Source: Chrysoporthe austroafricana (Eukaryota > Ascomycota > Sordariomycetes > Diaporthales > Cryphonectriaceae). From it: 64,000 nucleotides of DNA. The DNA is taken from contig JYIP02000013.1 of assembly GCA_001051155.2 (NCBI GenBank), forward strand, positions 1 to 64,000, given 5' to 3'. This document shows, piece after piece, positions 37,011-48,279 of the stretch. The position numbers and the translations under genes are program-made. A model generated the notes under the pieces. The model was not told where the DNA came from, made no database searches, and was given only the letters and a program-made list of their open reading frames with translations. Position 1 is the first letter of the stretch, and each line of letters opens with the position of its first letter.

Positions 37011-38688
37011 TACTTTGCAATCCAAAATAACGATTTTTTCCCATATTGGTTGAAGTTTTGAATAATAAAGCGTAGAATTGAACGATCAAGCTCTTATACT
37101 AGAGATAGACAGCACTTAAAATAATCTTGATGCTAACGGAACGGGATTGTGCAGAAGTTGATTTCCAGTTCTATTGCGGTGCAAAAGAAAGTAACATCCA
37201 TATTAAGGTTAGAATAGGTATATTCAAGCAGGTCGCCTGACTAGAATCTATAGGGCTGTCGATCCCCCACGTATCTGCACGGCAATATTCCTCGGTGATT
37301 GACTACTTGTATCTTCTCTAATACGCTGCAAAGATACTGCGACTCGTTATCCGGACGTCGCCCAGAAGAGCTCTGCCAGTGCATACGACGTACTATAACG
37401 GCCGGCTACGCGAGAACAATTGGGCTTAACGCAAGTCTCCCGATTCACTGATAGTCATGTGCTGCGAAGAGTGGGACGCCCATATGACCAACCAGACACA
37501 TGATTCCTTGTTTCTGGGACTGCAAAAGAAGTGCGTTCTTAACGAAGATAACTTTCTAGTATCTCACCATCTTACTACTCGCAGCATCCAATCCAGCAAG
37601 GCTAGGCTTAGTCCTTGCGTCTTAGGACAAGAAATCTATCGTGTGCCCCAGCCAACTCAATGCTATAGAAAAGGTGAGCTTAGTCTCAAGCAATTGAAAA
37701 GTTGAGAGTATTGGCGATATGGAAATAAGAATGAGGAGAACTCAATGATGAATTAGAGGAGGGGAATGTCGAAGCATCGTTCCTGGGGGGGCGTTCCTGG
37801 AAGGGGGGGGCAGTCTCAAACGGTAACAGGCAAAGTCCCATCATTATAGGGTGTTCATGACATGACGCCTCAAGGCTTATAGTTAACGTATTCCCAATCA
37901 AATTCACAAATGCTATATTCTCTACCTCAGATATTGAGTGCCGGTACCAACAATAGTAGAACCGGTATATAAGCATTAGAGTCTCTACAGGTAATAGGGC
38001 AGTCTTAGACATTGTTTGCATTACATCTCATGAATACCAGTTGGCGATATTTCTTCCGAGTTCTTAAATTAATGATTGATATTCACAAAGTATGCCTGAT
38101 ATTAGCATTCCCTTTAAAGCCTGTTTCCCTGTTCTCAGCCTCCATAAGATATTCGTCTATCCGTACTGTAAATCAGACTGGATAAATTTGTGCTTTTGCC
38201 CCTAGAATCATGCCCCCAAACTCGGATCTAATAGCTATGACGACACTGTTAGTCTAATCCTCCTCGGTCTGTTTGACACAGGTGATGGGCTGACTTCACA
38301 GCTGAAAGGGCTGTGCATGCGGTGCATATGTACTTGTTTGAGCTGAATAATAGCCCCTAGTGTCCCGTAATGCTAGGCTATTGTAACACAGACTTTCTCA
38401 TAAGCCATGTAGCCCAGAAAGCTGTAATGGCTGTTCCGTCATTGTCTCAGCATGTAGCCTCCACCTGAACTTGACTGGACACTAGCAACGACTTTGCCAT
38501 TGTTTTTTCAGATTTCGTGGCAACAGCTGAAAAGGCTTACGTTCCTGTAGCCTTTCAAGTTATTGCTTGTCCCAAATACTCCCAGATATACTACGAACAT
38601 TTCTCTCCAAATTCCTTGTTTCAGTCGTCTTTCTTCTGAGGCATCTTCCTTCTAGCATCCTCTCTCTTAACGATTGTCCCGGCTAAAA
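37011..38688. other. Intergenic region upstream of the DUF3176 gene
   Basis: Ordinary base composition, no supported gene. A + frame at 37457-37705 and a - frame at 37686-38021 are open but show no domain, no intron-joined extension and no conserved look. Two long G runs lie at 37785-37810. Confidence 0.5.
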
Positions 38689-40685
38689 ATGGCTAGCGAA
38701 CAGCCTAACCAGGCAGACCAATTCGATCCCTATCTGGACCTCCAGGGCAGTGACTATCAAGAGGGAGATGATGATCATCATCGCATACCAATCTCGGGAT
38801 CTTCCTGGCAGACAACAGACACTAGAACTTCTGTTGCAAGCCAGCCCGAGGCTACCACTGCTGCTGAGAATAGCGGCCGCCAAAGCCATGGTCCTATAGC
38901 CGAATCTGGTGGACATGAGAACTGCAACTCCTTGACAAAGTTCACAACCTCAGACCAGATGCTGCATGCAGAGGGCTGGTGGGTCCAAATACTCAGCGTG
39001 CTGTTCAGCATCGCTTGCATTATCGCTATGGTCATCATCCTGATCAGATTTGATGGAAAACTTTTGATATCTTGGGACTGGGTGGTATCACCAAATGCAG
39101 TGGTTTCAATTCTTTCAACGGCTTCCAAGGTTGCAATAATTATGCCCGTCTCTGAGGGAATAAGTCAACTAAAATGGATCTACTTGGGCAGACCCAAGTC
39201 GAAGTACGTTCCCGTTCCCTTGAGTTTTCTCGGATATTGCAGCTGACTGGCTACCATTTCAGCCTCAAGTATCTACAAACATATGACGATGCAAGCCGAG
39301 GGCCCTGGGGCTCTTTGACATTCTTTTGGAAGGCAAAGAGGGCAGCGTCCTTCGTCTCGTATCTTGGATGCCTCATCACTATTGCGGCCATGGTGCTTGA
39401 CCCCTTCACTCAGCAGATTCTCATCTATAGAGACCAGACCACGTCAGTACAGGGGCTTTACTCCTCCGTACCGCGTTCTCAAGCATATGACAATGGTGAC
39501 ATAGGGATAACGGGCGCAGGTGGTGCAATCAGTAAGTAAATGGTATCTTAAACATCGACAACGACAACAACTAAAACAAATAAAGGTAGCTCGAGAGATT
39601 GGGATATACTGGCAGCTGCAGCTTCGGCACTTTACGGTGTGGAAACCACCGACCTCTTTTCTTGTCCAGGCTCGAATTGCACTTTTCCGAACTTTCAATC
39701 ACTGGGAGTCTGCTCTTCGCCTTGTTCAGACGTTACGGCACAAACCATTCAGGACTGTGATAACCATTGTTACGACTCAAACTCTACCTCTTATGGAGAT
39801 CTGAAGATAAACTGCACGTACACCACCCCATCTGGTTTCGAGCTATCATCGTTCTCTTACTATGATTTGCAGCATGGTTTTGGACACACTGAGCTGAACA
39901 CGACAGTGAATATGAGTATCAATGACGATGCGGCGACTCTCTTGGCGATGGGAGTGGTGTGGTTGAATAACACGGACGAATTATTTGACGATTCAACATC
40001 CTGCGATTCTACCTGGCTGGACACTCTACGGGCTTATGAGTGCTTCTTTGATCTATGCGCCCTGTCATTTGAGAATTACAGCTACCTCGACGGATCTTTG
40101 CAGGACGGTTTCGTACAAAGTTCTCGGCTGAACAAGACAGGAGTCAACGAATCCCGCTTCACCTACACTTATGAGCCCCTTGAGGAAGGCTTTCCTGGAG
40201 AGCATGAATATGTCGTCAATCCATGGGACCTAATAGCCGTTACGGAAGGTCTTGAGAATTTCTTCGACACTGAGCTATACACTGAGGATCAGACCGAGTT
40301 TTTCACCACGGCACTTTACAATAGCAACAACGGAAATGTGGCAAAGACTATGGACGAGGTAGCTAAGGCCGTCACGCATGCTTTCATGGTGGGACCGAAC
40401 TCAACCACGGTGCGCGGCGAAGTTCTCGAAGCGAAGACCTACATACACGTACAATGGCCTTGGCTGTCTTTGTTATTCGCCCTCGATGCCTTTTCTATAG
40501 TCTTCCTCATTGCGATTATCTTGATTACACGAAAGGCTCAGCAGCTCCCCTGGAAGTCTTCGCTAGCACCGCTGATATATGCGGACGGCTCAGGTCATAG
40601 AATATCTTGGCAGGGCCGAGCTGTGAGCCAGGAGGGGTGGGGAAATAGAATTGAAGTTATAAGGAATGGTTTAATGAAGAAGTAG
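38689..40685 (+). CDS. DUF3176 family membrane protein, 627 aa
   Basis: Fungal-specific integral membrane protein of unknown function. Proposed exons 38689-39203, 39263-39535 and 39590-40685 join in frame (1,884 nt). Introns are 59 bp (GTACGT...CAG, branch CTGAC) and 54 bp (GTAAAT...TAG). The start is the first ATG (AAAAATGGC context). The N-terminal 100 residues are polar and disordered. The DUF3176 core follows: a transmembrane helix (SVLFSIACIIAMVIILIRF), the LSTASKVAIIMPVSEGISQLKW segment split over hydrophobic stretches, DDASRGPWGSL, and a third hydrophobic segment (VSYLGCLITIAAMVLDPF). A large loop of about 270 residues with many N-x-S/T sites and Cys-rich SCPGSNCTFPNF suggests an extracytoplasmic domain, then a final helix near residue 565 and a short WKSS-containing tail. 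No link to the cluster is evident. Confidence 0.9.
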
Positions 40686-40784
40686 AATAAAAGAATCATT
40701 ATCGGGGCTACAAGTACGAAAAGGACAGGTTCAATATTCAAACTATCAGCACATTAAGTCCGATTTGCTGCCGAGTCCTGTAGG

Positions 40785-40915
40785 AACCTGCTGGATATCA
40801 ATGTCACCGGCACCTTTTTAGTCTCCCAGTCTGTGGCCAAGGAAACTTTGAAGACTGGCTCGACTGCCAGCTGAGTCCCAGTAGCCAGCATGAGCAGGTA
40901 TGTCTCCAATAAGGT
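40785..40915 (+). pseudogene. Fragment of a short-chain dehydrogenase/reductase
   Basis: One frame gives NLLDINVTGTFLVSQSVAKE followed, after a TGA (40866 region), by VASMSRYVSNK. This is the middle of a classical SDR of the fungal sugar-alcohol dehydrogenase type: the N-(V)-G-T-F helix and the S-M-S catalytic-strand region. Neither the Rossmann GxxxGxG start nor the YxxxK motif and C terminus are present. The fragment stops at the edge of the AT-rich island at 40930. Confidence 0.75.
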
Positions 40916-40929
40916 CAGTCCTGACGGGG

Positions 40930-41445
40930 TAATCCGGCTTATTTTTATAATTTAAACTATTCGTTAATTTATAATAATTATATAATACCGAATAAAATAA
41001 TATTAAAAGAGTCCGAATGCAAAGCGTTATATATAAAAGCGAATAGTATAATAAAAGAGTTTTATAAAAAAAATCCGATAAATTTTTATTAAATTCCGTT
41101 ACTTTTTAAATAATCTTTAATTTAAATACGCTTAAAATATTTTAAATAGCTAAAATAGCTAATAAACTTAACTATTTATTTTTATTTTTAACTTATAATT
41201 ATATAATTTTAAATGCCTAGCATTTTTATATAAAAAAGCTTTTTTATTCCGAATATTAAATCCGAATTGCATTAGCTTTAAATTTAATAATCCGGCTTAT
41301 TTTTATAATTTAAACCGCTCGTTAATTTATAATATTATTTATAATATTAAATCTTAAAAGTATTAATTAAGAAATCCGACTTTATTCAAAAGATATTCCA
41401 TATCGACTTAGCTTTTAATTATAAAAATATCAAATATATTTACTC
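40930..41445. repeat. AT-rich island with direct repeats between two gene remnants
   Basis: About 500 bp as AT-rich as the subtelomere, inside otherwise ordinary DNA. The sequence AATCCGGCTTATTTTTATAA and the following 25 bp occur at 40930 and again at 41289, about 359 bp apart, differing by transitions. This looks like a mutated small repeat or the LTR-like ends of a lost element. It separates the SDR fragment from the reductase remnant. Confidence 0.65.
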
Positions 41446-41469
41446 ACTTCTCTGCAATTATTTCCGTTA

Positions 41470-42575
41470 AGAGCTAGCGGTTCGAAATCCAATCCCGTCT
41501 TACCCTTAAGCCTGGCCCAAGCGAGCTCCTCGTTGCCGTTAAATCCGTAGCCCTCAATACGGCAAATGGCATTATGTGTAACGAAGATTGCTTTATACCG
41601 TTATACCCCGAGGTTATCGGGTTTGATATCTCCGAATTAATCCTCGAGGTAGGTAATGGTGTGCCCACTGGTAACGCCGATAACAACCAAGAAAATCCGG
41701 GTATTACCCGTATAGCCGCCTATAGAGCTTCCGTCTGGAAGGCTTGCAACCCAGACTATAGTGTCTTTCAGGAAAGGTGCCTTATTCCCTGGCAGCATGT
41801 GCCGCTCCCAGATTATGGCATGTCTTGGAATGAGGCCGCAACGTTGCCAGTGGCTGTAGAGGTAGCCCTCAGCGCGTGGGATGCCTTGGGCTTCCTTCGG
41901 GAAGGAGAAGTACCCGCTTCTGCCGCTATGAGTGCCGATGGAGGCTCGCAAGATAATGCCGCTACGTCTAAAGAGGCGCTCTTGATCCGGGGTGCATCCT
42001 CCAGCGTCGGCACCATCGGCGTCTAGAGCCCCCGGTTAATGCGGGAAGGCCCGAGTTCCCTAGTCGCCATAGTATATACTACGGCCGGGTCTGAGAATAA
42101 ATCGTACGTGAGCTCGCTCGCCGCAGACCGTATATTCGATTACAAAGATACCGGCATGGTAGACGAGATCGTTTCGGCCGCCAAGGAAGCCGGGCTAGTT
42201 ATCCAGCACTGCTATCTCGCCACGGGGCAGTTTGCGCTGTATTAGGACGTCCTCAAAGCTTTCATTAGGAATGATACTAGGAGCTCAAGGAAGAGTGGGA
42301 AGATTGGATCGGCTCTCATTGTGCCCCCGGACGCGGACGTAGTGGACGGAATTGAGACTATCTGGCTAATGCCGGCCATGGATAATGAAGAAAAGAGGCT
42401 AGAGCAGTTCCGATACTGGATAGGGGCATGGCTGAGAGAGAAATTGGCTATAGGGGTCATCAAGCCGAGTCCGGAGCCCAAGGTCGTAGGGAATGGATTG
42501 GGGACTCCCAACGATGGTTTGGATATGGTTCTCTAGGGAGTGAGTTGCACGAAATTAGTTGTTGAGATTGAGTAG
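41470..42575 (+). pseudogene. Zinc-type medium-chain dehydrogenase/reductase (CipB-like oxidoreductase), decayed
   Basis: Reads through as a near-complete MDR protein. The N-terminal strand is AVRNPIPSYP, then a one-base insertion near 41506 shifts the frame to PGPSELLVAVKSVALN. Next come PEVIGFDIS, the LIPWQHVPLPDYGMSW(N)EAATLP segment typical of the family, the nucleotide-binding turn GASSSVGTIGV, then a TAG at about 42024, AADRIFDYKD, another TAG at about 42243, and IKPSPEPKVVGNGL. A last TAG at 42534 precedes the usual ending GVSCTKLVVEIE. So there are one frameshift and three TAG stops in an otherwise well-preserved gene. The family acts as NADP(H)-dependent quinone or enone reductases. 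No upstream exon is visible across the AT-rich island. Confidence 0.82.
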
Positions 42576-42748
42576 TAAGGACCTCGGGGTAGTGATATTA
42601 AGTATAAGAGAATTACTCGCTTATCTATTTACAATATTGCCGATTATTTATTGTCACTTATGACGAGGTTGTGGTCTATAGATCTCGGGGCCGAAGAGCG
42701 AATTGTAAAGGTGCCTTGCATTCTACTGAAAAGGTTCGATATGACAAA

Positions 42749-43579
42749 CTACCACACATATTGGCTCATAGGTACACCTTTATACTCATACAAATCAAAT
42801 TTGCGACCAGGATGCGTTCCCCCAGCTCCGGCTGCCACCATGAATGGCATGAGATGCTCCGACTTACCCTCCAGATGGGCCGAATAGCTAGTACCAATAG
42901 ATCGCCACCCTAGCAACTTCTTCTGCCTCTCGTGCGGATCCCTAATAGATGCAGCGGATTCCAAAAAATCCTCGAATGCCGAAGAAGCATCGGCTGTAAC
43001 AGGCTGGTTTTGGAAATATGCCTTTGCTATCGCATCGAAGTCATGAAACGTGCCTCCACTACCGATAATGGCGTACCCCTTATCTCGGAAGCATTCTACT
43101 GCTTGGCCTAATCGTAAGTTCAAATCGGTAGATTCTGCCTCGTCTTTCCCACGCAGAATAGACATCTGCACAATAGGGATATCTGCCTTTGGTCTCAGGC
43201 ATGTCATCGGAACGTAGACCACGTGATCCAATCCCCGTTCTTCCAATACGGGCTTGAAACCACAATCTTCCAGATGCTTCGCGATCTCCGCTGCAAGCTT
43301 TGCGTTCCCCTTTGCTGGGTACTGGAACTCGAAGCTTCTTTTGGAAGAATGTCTCATGTCCTCGTAATCGTAGAAGATACCAGGTTCATCCTCGGCGCTT
43401 ATTTGCGGCTGGTCGGTTTCCCAGTGAGCGGAAAACAGCAAGATGCCCTTTACGTCGAGTTTGTCGCTATGCTTGCGTAGCATTTGTCTGTAACCCTCTT
43501 GTTCGGGATCTAGCAGTGGAAAGGGGCCGGTGCCGTGTGCAATGAACAGGCACGGGGCGCGCTCAGTGTTGGCAGCCAT
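42749..43579 (-). CDS. LigB-type extradiol dioxygenase, DOPA-dioxygenase-like, 276 aa
   Basis: Single exon. The start is the ATG at 43579 (MAANTER) rather than the longer frame from 43669, because homology begins at CLFIAHGTGPFPLL. It belongs to the class III extradiol ring-cleavage dioxygenases of the YgiD/DODA group. Candidate iron ligands are His in LFIAHG (about residue 16), SAHWETD (about 57) and GLDHVVYVP, plus a conserved GSGGTFHDF and EHLMPFMVAAGAGG near the end. Length is typical (about 260-280). Related enzymes open the ring of catechols such as L-DOPA between or next to the hydroxyls, using Fe(II) and O2. The true substrate is unknown. Cytosolic, with no signal peptide. Head-to-head with the Zn2Cys6 gene at 44080 over a 500-bp gap. 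Confidence 0.88.
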   Translation of the reverse strand: MAANTERAPCLFIAHGTGPFPLLDPEQEGYRQMLRKHSDKLDVKGILLFSAHWETDQPQISAEDEPGIFYDYEDMRHSSKRSFEFQYPAKGNAKLAAEIAKHLEDCGFKPVLEERGLDHVVYVPMTCLRPKADIPIVQMSILRGKDEAESTDLNLRLGQAVECFRDKGYAIIGSGGTFHDFDAIAKAYFQNQPVTADASSAFEDFLESAASIRDPHERQKKLLGWRSIGTSYSAHLEGKSEHLMPFMVAAGAGGTHPGRKFDLYEYKGVPMSQYVW

Positions 43580-44079
43580 TGTTTGGTTCCAAAAATTGAA
43601 AATGAGAGCTAGTTGGGTAGAAGCTGATACCGACGTAGAGTTAGGATGCCCGACCTGGAGATTGAGCAAACGTCAGAGAAAAGGCCCTCATTAAATACCT
43701 ATCTTGCTATACTGAGAGTACATGGGTAAGGTAAGGCACCTGGGGGGCCAGTATACCAATCCGGCTAGCTCGGGTTCGGGATGGTTGCGGAGCCTTGAGC
43801 TAGTCCGCACGCTAGTCCGCTAGTGTCGTTTCTGGAGTTTGTCTTTTAATACCGAGGTCATATTCCTGGGGCTTCCTCTTCTCCCATACCAATTCTCAGT
43901 CTACTTGTTTGCACACCGACAACGCAATTCTCGACGACAACCTGAGTCTATCCTGCTCTAGCCTAGTCACTTCATTCTCCTTCTTTACCTTCCATTAGTG
44001 TTAACACCGTCTGCAAAAGTCTCAATCCAGCGACGTCATACCATCAGATCATCCTTGCCATTGCGCTCGCTGTAATATA
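43580..44079. promoter_or_regulatory. Divergent intergenic region, dioxygenase / Zn2Cys6 regulator
   Basis: 500 bp between two head-to-head genes. A TATTTAAT-type box on the - strand lies at about 43690-43700, some 115 bp before the dioxygenase start. CTAGTCCG occurs twice (about 43802 and 43813). A pyrimidine-rich stretch (43860-44020) precedes the regulator, as is common in fungal promoters. Confidence 0.45.
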
Positions 44080-45770
44080 ATGATCACAATATCATGGGCC
44101 ATACCTACACCTCCGCGTGGATCCCACACAGCGCCCAACGCTTGTTCCGCTTGTTGGTCCCGGAAGCGAAAATGTGACAGGCGGATCCCTACTTGTTGCC
44201 GATGTGCCAAGTACTCAACACCTCGTTCGATTTCTATGGACGGATGGAGCGTGCTAACAGAAGTGGATAGGACTCGAATTTGGTGCACATACTCTAACTG
44301 CGATGTTGCGGGAGCCGGGGTCTCCTGGGCACCTGTCCCTGGATCTTATGACCAGAAGACAAGCCTTACAAGTTGTGATGTGCACGAAGTAATTACCTTA
44401 AATGCGTGCTCCGTCCTATCCCGTTGGAATACAGACCCCGAAACCGTCATTACCTGCCATCGGGATTCTCTACATACCTGGCTACCCATCATTCATCCCA
44501 CAAACCTTGGTCACGCTGTCGAGGAATTAGCCATCACTCCATGCGCCGAGGTGGCGGCTCTCGTGCTCCATCTCTTCCTCACCAACCCTCGGACTTCAGA
44601 ATGCGGAACGAAGTCTATAGAGTCGATCGAGTCTCTATACAACACCTGCAAGTCTCTCTTTCTGCAGCTACAGGTGCTTAGAGGGAATGCTTTAGCGACC
44701 ATCCAGGCAGGGTTGCTGCTCGTTGTGTATGAGCTAGGAGAGGGCCTTCTGTCCGATGCCCACCTTACCATAAAGACCTGTGCCGGGATGTGGACTGCAT
44801 CAGAGCCACAGCTACAGCAGCACCAAGAGGTGCCCACGGGCTACTGTCCTATCCGTGAAGAGGTACAATGCGTACCGTGGGCCATCTATGCTCTTGACCG
44901 GCTTCAGAGTCTTGCCAGTGGAGAGATCCATAGGGTCGCGATCCTGGATGCTTTCAAGGCAGATCATCTACTTTCCGGTCTCGAGTATTCATTGTCTATT
45001 GCGACTACGCGCCAGCCAGGTATTTTCTCAAAGAAAGTCCGGGCTTTCGGATACCAGATCCGAGCATTCCACCTCCTCGACCAAGTGCGAGTCTTCAACC
45101 AAACGGTTCGTACGGATGGGCAAAATGAACTGTGGCAGCTCCGAGTTAATGAACTCGATGCTATGCTCCGGAATTTTGTCACAGATGTGTTCGACGGCGT
45201 TGTCGGAGATCACTGGGTGGCGCCTTACCCTGCTATCGTCATTATATACTGGTAAGTTAGCAAGACTGCAAATCTTTCATACCGCTAAGGCAGTCTGTCT
45301 AATTGGCGTGGGCTAAAATTTCAACAGCGCATTGATCGAGCTACACATAGAGGTCTTCACAACTTATCCTCAAAACTCGTGCGGCGATACGATGCTCGCA
45401 CGTTCCACTCTGGCTCTGGAAACGGTGATCAATATGACCCGGGACATTGTGCGTATGGACGACATGAATAGTGTGAATATCATGCCCCTGGCAGCTGTCA
45501 TTCTGCTCCGCAATGCCGCGTCCACTGCGTTGTCCCTCTCGACTTGCCACGGACGGGCGATGGTGGATGTATTGCCGGATCTTCTAGGCTCCTTGGGACG
45601 TGCGAAACGCCGCTGGGGCATAGCAGGTGAGTCTTCATGCCAAGCGTTCAGTCTCGTGATATTCTGACAAAACCCAATTTGCTTATGGCATCTCAGGTCT
45701 TTTTGCAAGTTTCTTTTCAATACCATCAAGCGAGAACGATTTCCCCAAGCCATTAGGTGTCGCAGGGTAG
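44080..45770 (+). CDS. Zn2Cys6-type transcription factor with C6 replaced by Arg, 514 aa
   Basis: Exons 44080-45251, 45328-45626 and 45697-45770 join in frame (1,545 nt). Introns are GTAAGT...CAG (76 bp) and GTGAGT...CAG (70 bp). The N-terminal binuclear cluster reads CSACWSRKRKC then DRRIPTCCRC, so five cysteines have the spacing C-x2-C-x6-C-x6-C-x2-C. The position of the sixth, after x6, is Arg (CGT) in KYSTPRS. The rest is a fungal transcription-factor regulatory region of about 400 residues (LSRWNTDPETV, CHRDSLHTWLPIIHPTN, HLFLTNPRT, ARSTLALETVINMTRD) ending in FPKPLGVAG. As the only regulator in the gene set, it is the natural candidate to control the neighbours. Whether it still binds DNA with the altered cluster is unclear. 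Confidence 0.85.
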
Positions 45771-46351
45771 GCGGTGCCAGCGTCAAAGGCGTCTTAACGC
45801 TTTGATCCTCACAGATACTATCCTTCCACCACTTACAAGTAATATGTGCACATTATAACACGAATTGCACATCAAGTCATGGTATCTCATACAAGAACCG
45901 TTCCTCTATTACGACTGTATGGCAACGAGAGCGCACTGCAGGCAGTATTGAGCTTGATTGTGGAGCTTGTAACATTAATATGGGTTATAAAAAATATGAG
46001 ATGAACTTGCTTGTACAAGTTTCCCATACAGATAAAGGCTTAGGACCTTTCCGTATCTGAGCAATTACTTCTCACTCTGTATTTAAATTGGCCTGAGTGA
46101 AAATGACCTCTTGGACGCATTGAAATAAATAACCGCTGAATGGGCTATCTCTTAAAGTTAATTCAGTGGAATGCGTAAGTAAAAAGGATAATGGTCCTAT
46201 TGTTAAGAAAAGGTAGGTACTCTTCTCTCGAACTCTTTTTAGGATTCTCCCTACACAGCTAGCTACCTTGGTACCTAACGTACAGAAGCGCTCAAGTATC
46301 CACCCTTATGAGTTCCAAAGACCTACCGAGGTTCTTTCCAGTAAGATGGGA
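45771..46351. other. Intergenic region between convergent gene ends
   Basis: The 3' flanks of the regulator (+) and of the oxygenase (-). Moderately AT-rich. No gene, repeat or terminator-like hairpin identified. Confidence 0.6.
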
Positions 46352-47676
46352 TTATGTCTTAACTGGAATACCTCCTGTCAAAATAGTGCTCTTCTCCTGC
46401 TCCACATGAGCCGCCTTGAAAATGTCATACTTGGTATTATGCCATTCCATAGCCGACACGACTGTATTCTCACTCGTCTTGAACTTGGCCTGGTTGTTGG
46501 GTCGTAGGAAATACGCAGTCGAGTACCGATACTCAGACTCATGGCCCGGAGCAGGCACAACTCTGTGCAGCGCGCTCAGCAGCTGGTTTCCAGAAAGGAA
46601 ACGCAGCGCGTCGCCGACATTGACGACGTAGAGACCGGGGTGGGGCACGACAAACGACCACGTCTGAGAGGGCTGGTCATACACCTGCAGTCCCCATTGC
46701 TCGCAGTAGAGGAGAGTAAGTGCTTAAACACCGAATGTTAGCGTCGTGCTCTTGTTGATGGTGTACGTAGAGAATGGTTGTGTGTCTTTCAAAGCGTCTC
46801 ACTAAGGGCCCAAGCCCGAGACTACAGGTTGAGCACTGCTGGGCTTCTCACCAGCAGCAAAAACGGAGAAGAAGACCGAGAAGGCCCAAAACCCCTAAGA
46901 GTGGAAAGCGTTGGAGATTTGAAAGTCAGATACTTACTGCCCAGATCGGTGTGCATGTTGTGGCCAACACCGCTGTTGCTAGGGTCGGTTTGCCCGGAAG
47001 ACGGTTGTTTGGCATAACGGAAGTACATCATCGTGGATTGAGAGGCCTTGTCACCGTGGTGGTATTCTTCGAAACGAGTGTCAGGATTGAGAAGGTCGGA
47101 AAGGCACGAGAGGATGGTTAGCGTGACGGCGTGCGACAAGTTCACATCACTGCGGAAAAGATCTGCGTCGTCGTCCAGGCCGTTGGGGAGAGGATCGTTT
47201 CCATGGAGGAGATCGTCCCTAGGCATCTGCTCGAGTGTTGCGTGTTAAGCACTAGCATCTAAGTCGGGAGCTATGTGTGCGGGTCTCTGGGCCAACATGT
47301 ACTCACCTTGATGTTTTCAAAACCGTCCCTCTTATCCTTCAGCACACCGCTCAAGGTGCCAGCCGGCTTGTAGCTAGAAGGTTTAATTAGCATTCGTTGC
47401 CGTACCAAGTCGGAGCGCTCATAATTCTGACCCTTTGGTGACAGAGTCCTGGTACAGCTTCATCTTCTCATCGGTTGGACGATCAAACCATGCTTTGGTC
47501 ATGCAGAGGGCCCTGATACGACTGTCCAGTGCCCGAGCGGCATCGGCGTCGGCAAGGAGATAGAAGAAACCTTGATGTTGGCAAGCACGAAGGAGCTTTT
47601 CAAGCTCAGCCTGGTCTTTGCAGGCTAGCTTGGAGAAGCAGATAGTCTCGAGACTAGCGGTGTTGGACTTTTCCAT
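46352..47676 (-). CDS. 2-oxoglutarate/Fe(II)-dependent oxygenase, isopenicillin-N-synthase fold, 323 aa
   Basis: Exons on the - strand: 47432-47676, 47307-47373, 46938-47226 and 46352-46722 (972 nt, in frame). Introns have GTCAGA, GTGAGT and GTAAGT donors and are 58, 80 and 215 bp. The N-terminal DIOX_N part has QHQGFFYLLAD and the GYKPAGTLSG turn. The C-terminal 2OG-FeII domain has the iron-binding H-x-D in NMHTDLGTLTLLY (His196, Asp198), the distal His in SALHRVV and the R-x-S for 2-oxoglutarate in YRYSTAYF. All catalytic residues are present, and length is normal for the family. Such enzymes hydroxylate, desaturate or rearrange small molecules in fungal pathways. It shares a bidirectional promoter with the sulfotransferase-like gene; its TATAAAAG box at 47763-47770 is 87 bp before the start. 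Confidence 0.92.
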
Positions 47677-48279
47677 GATGAAATGAATAGAGTGAAAGGG
47701 GAGGCTTGATTGTGGATGACAGGCTGTGAAAGAATCTGCTTGAGCCTAGTCTGAGACACGAGCTTTTATAACCGCCAGCCTCTCCCATGTTGAGGGGAGG
47801 AACACGGATACACGGGCAAAATACGCACACGATGCAACAAGACACGCCAACCGCGGAAATGGTCAAATTTATCTCAAGCATCTGCAAGGCCGTATATTAA
47901 CTATAACATGACCCTGGGCCTTAACATCCAGACAACAGCGAGATGTCACCGCATCCACCTGCCCAGAAGAGGAAGAGAGCACAAGTAGACGTCAGTCACA
48001 GCGGATGTAACTTGCGGAGGTATCTACAGAAGTATAACTTGCGGAGGTATCTACAGAAGTATAACTTGCGGAGACATCTACAGAAGTAGAAACAGGCGAC
48101 AGGGACACCGGGAGTGTATCGGTTTGCCTTCAGATCCAGAAGGGTTGTGCATCGCCCCTTGTACTCAGGACGAGGCCGGAGAACTATAAAGACTTCGGTT
48201 CTATACAGAGAAGTCGGAATTCATGTGCCAGTGGCATTGTTCTCATCAGACCCAGAAGCACCTGCGTATATATTCAACC
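47677..48279. promoter_or_regulatory. Bidirectional promoter, oxygenase / sulfotransferase-like gene
   Basis: Head-to-head genes with a TATA box on each side: TATAAAAG on the - strand at 47763-47770 and TATAAAG on the + strand at 48185-48191, each about 90 bp from its ATG. Between them lies a 3 x 27-bp tandem repeat (48006-48086) containing CGGAG cores, candidate sites for a Zn2Cys6 regulator. Confidence 0.65.
48006..48086. repeat. Three 27-bp tandem repeats in the bidirectional promoter
   Basis: Units at 48006-48032, 48033-48059 and 48060-48086, core AACTTGCGGAGGTATCTACA. The first two differ at one base and the third has ACATCT for GTATCT. Each holds one CGGAG. Confidence 0.9.

Noticed and set aside
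37785..37810. G-run pair as a possible G-quadruplex
   Set aside because: Only two long G runs with long spacers and no clear functional context.
44780..45316. 178-codon + strand frame
   Set aside because: Overlaps the regulator in another frame; composition rich in Ser/Arg without structure.
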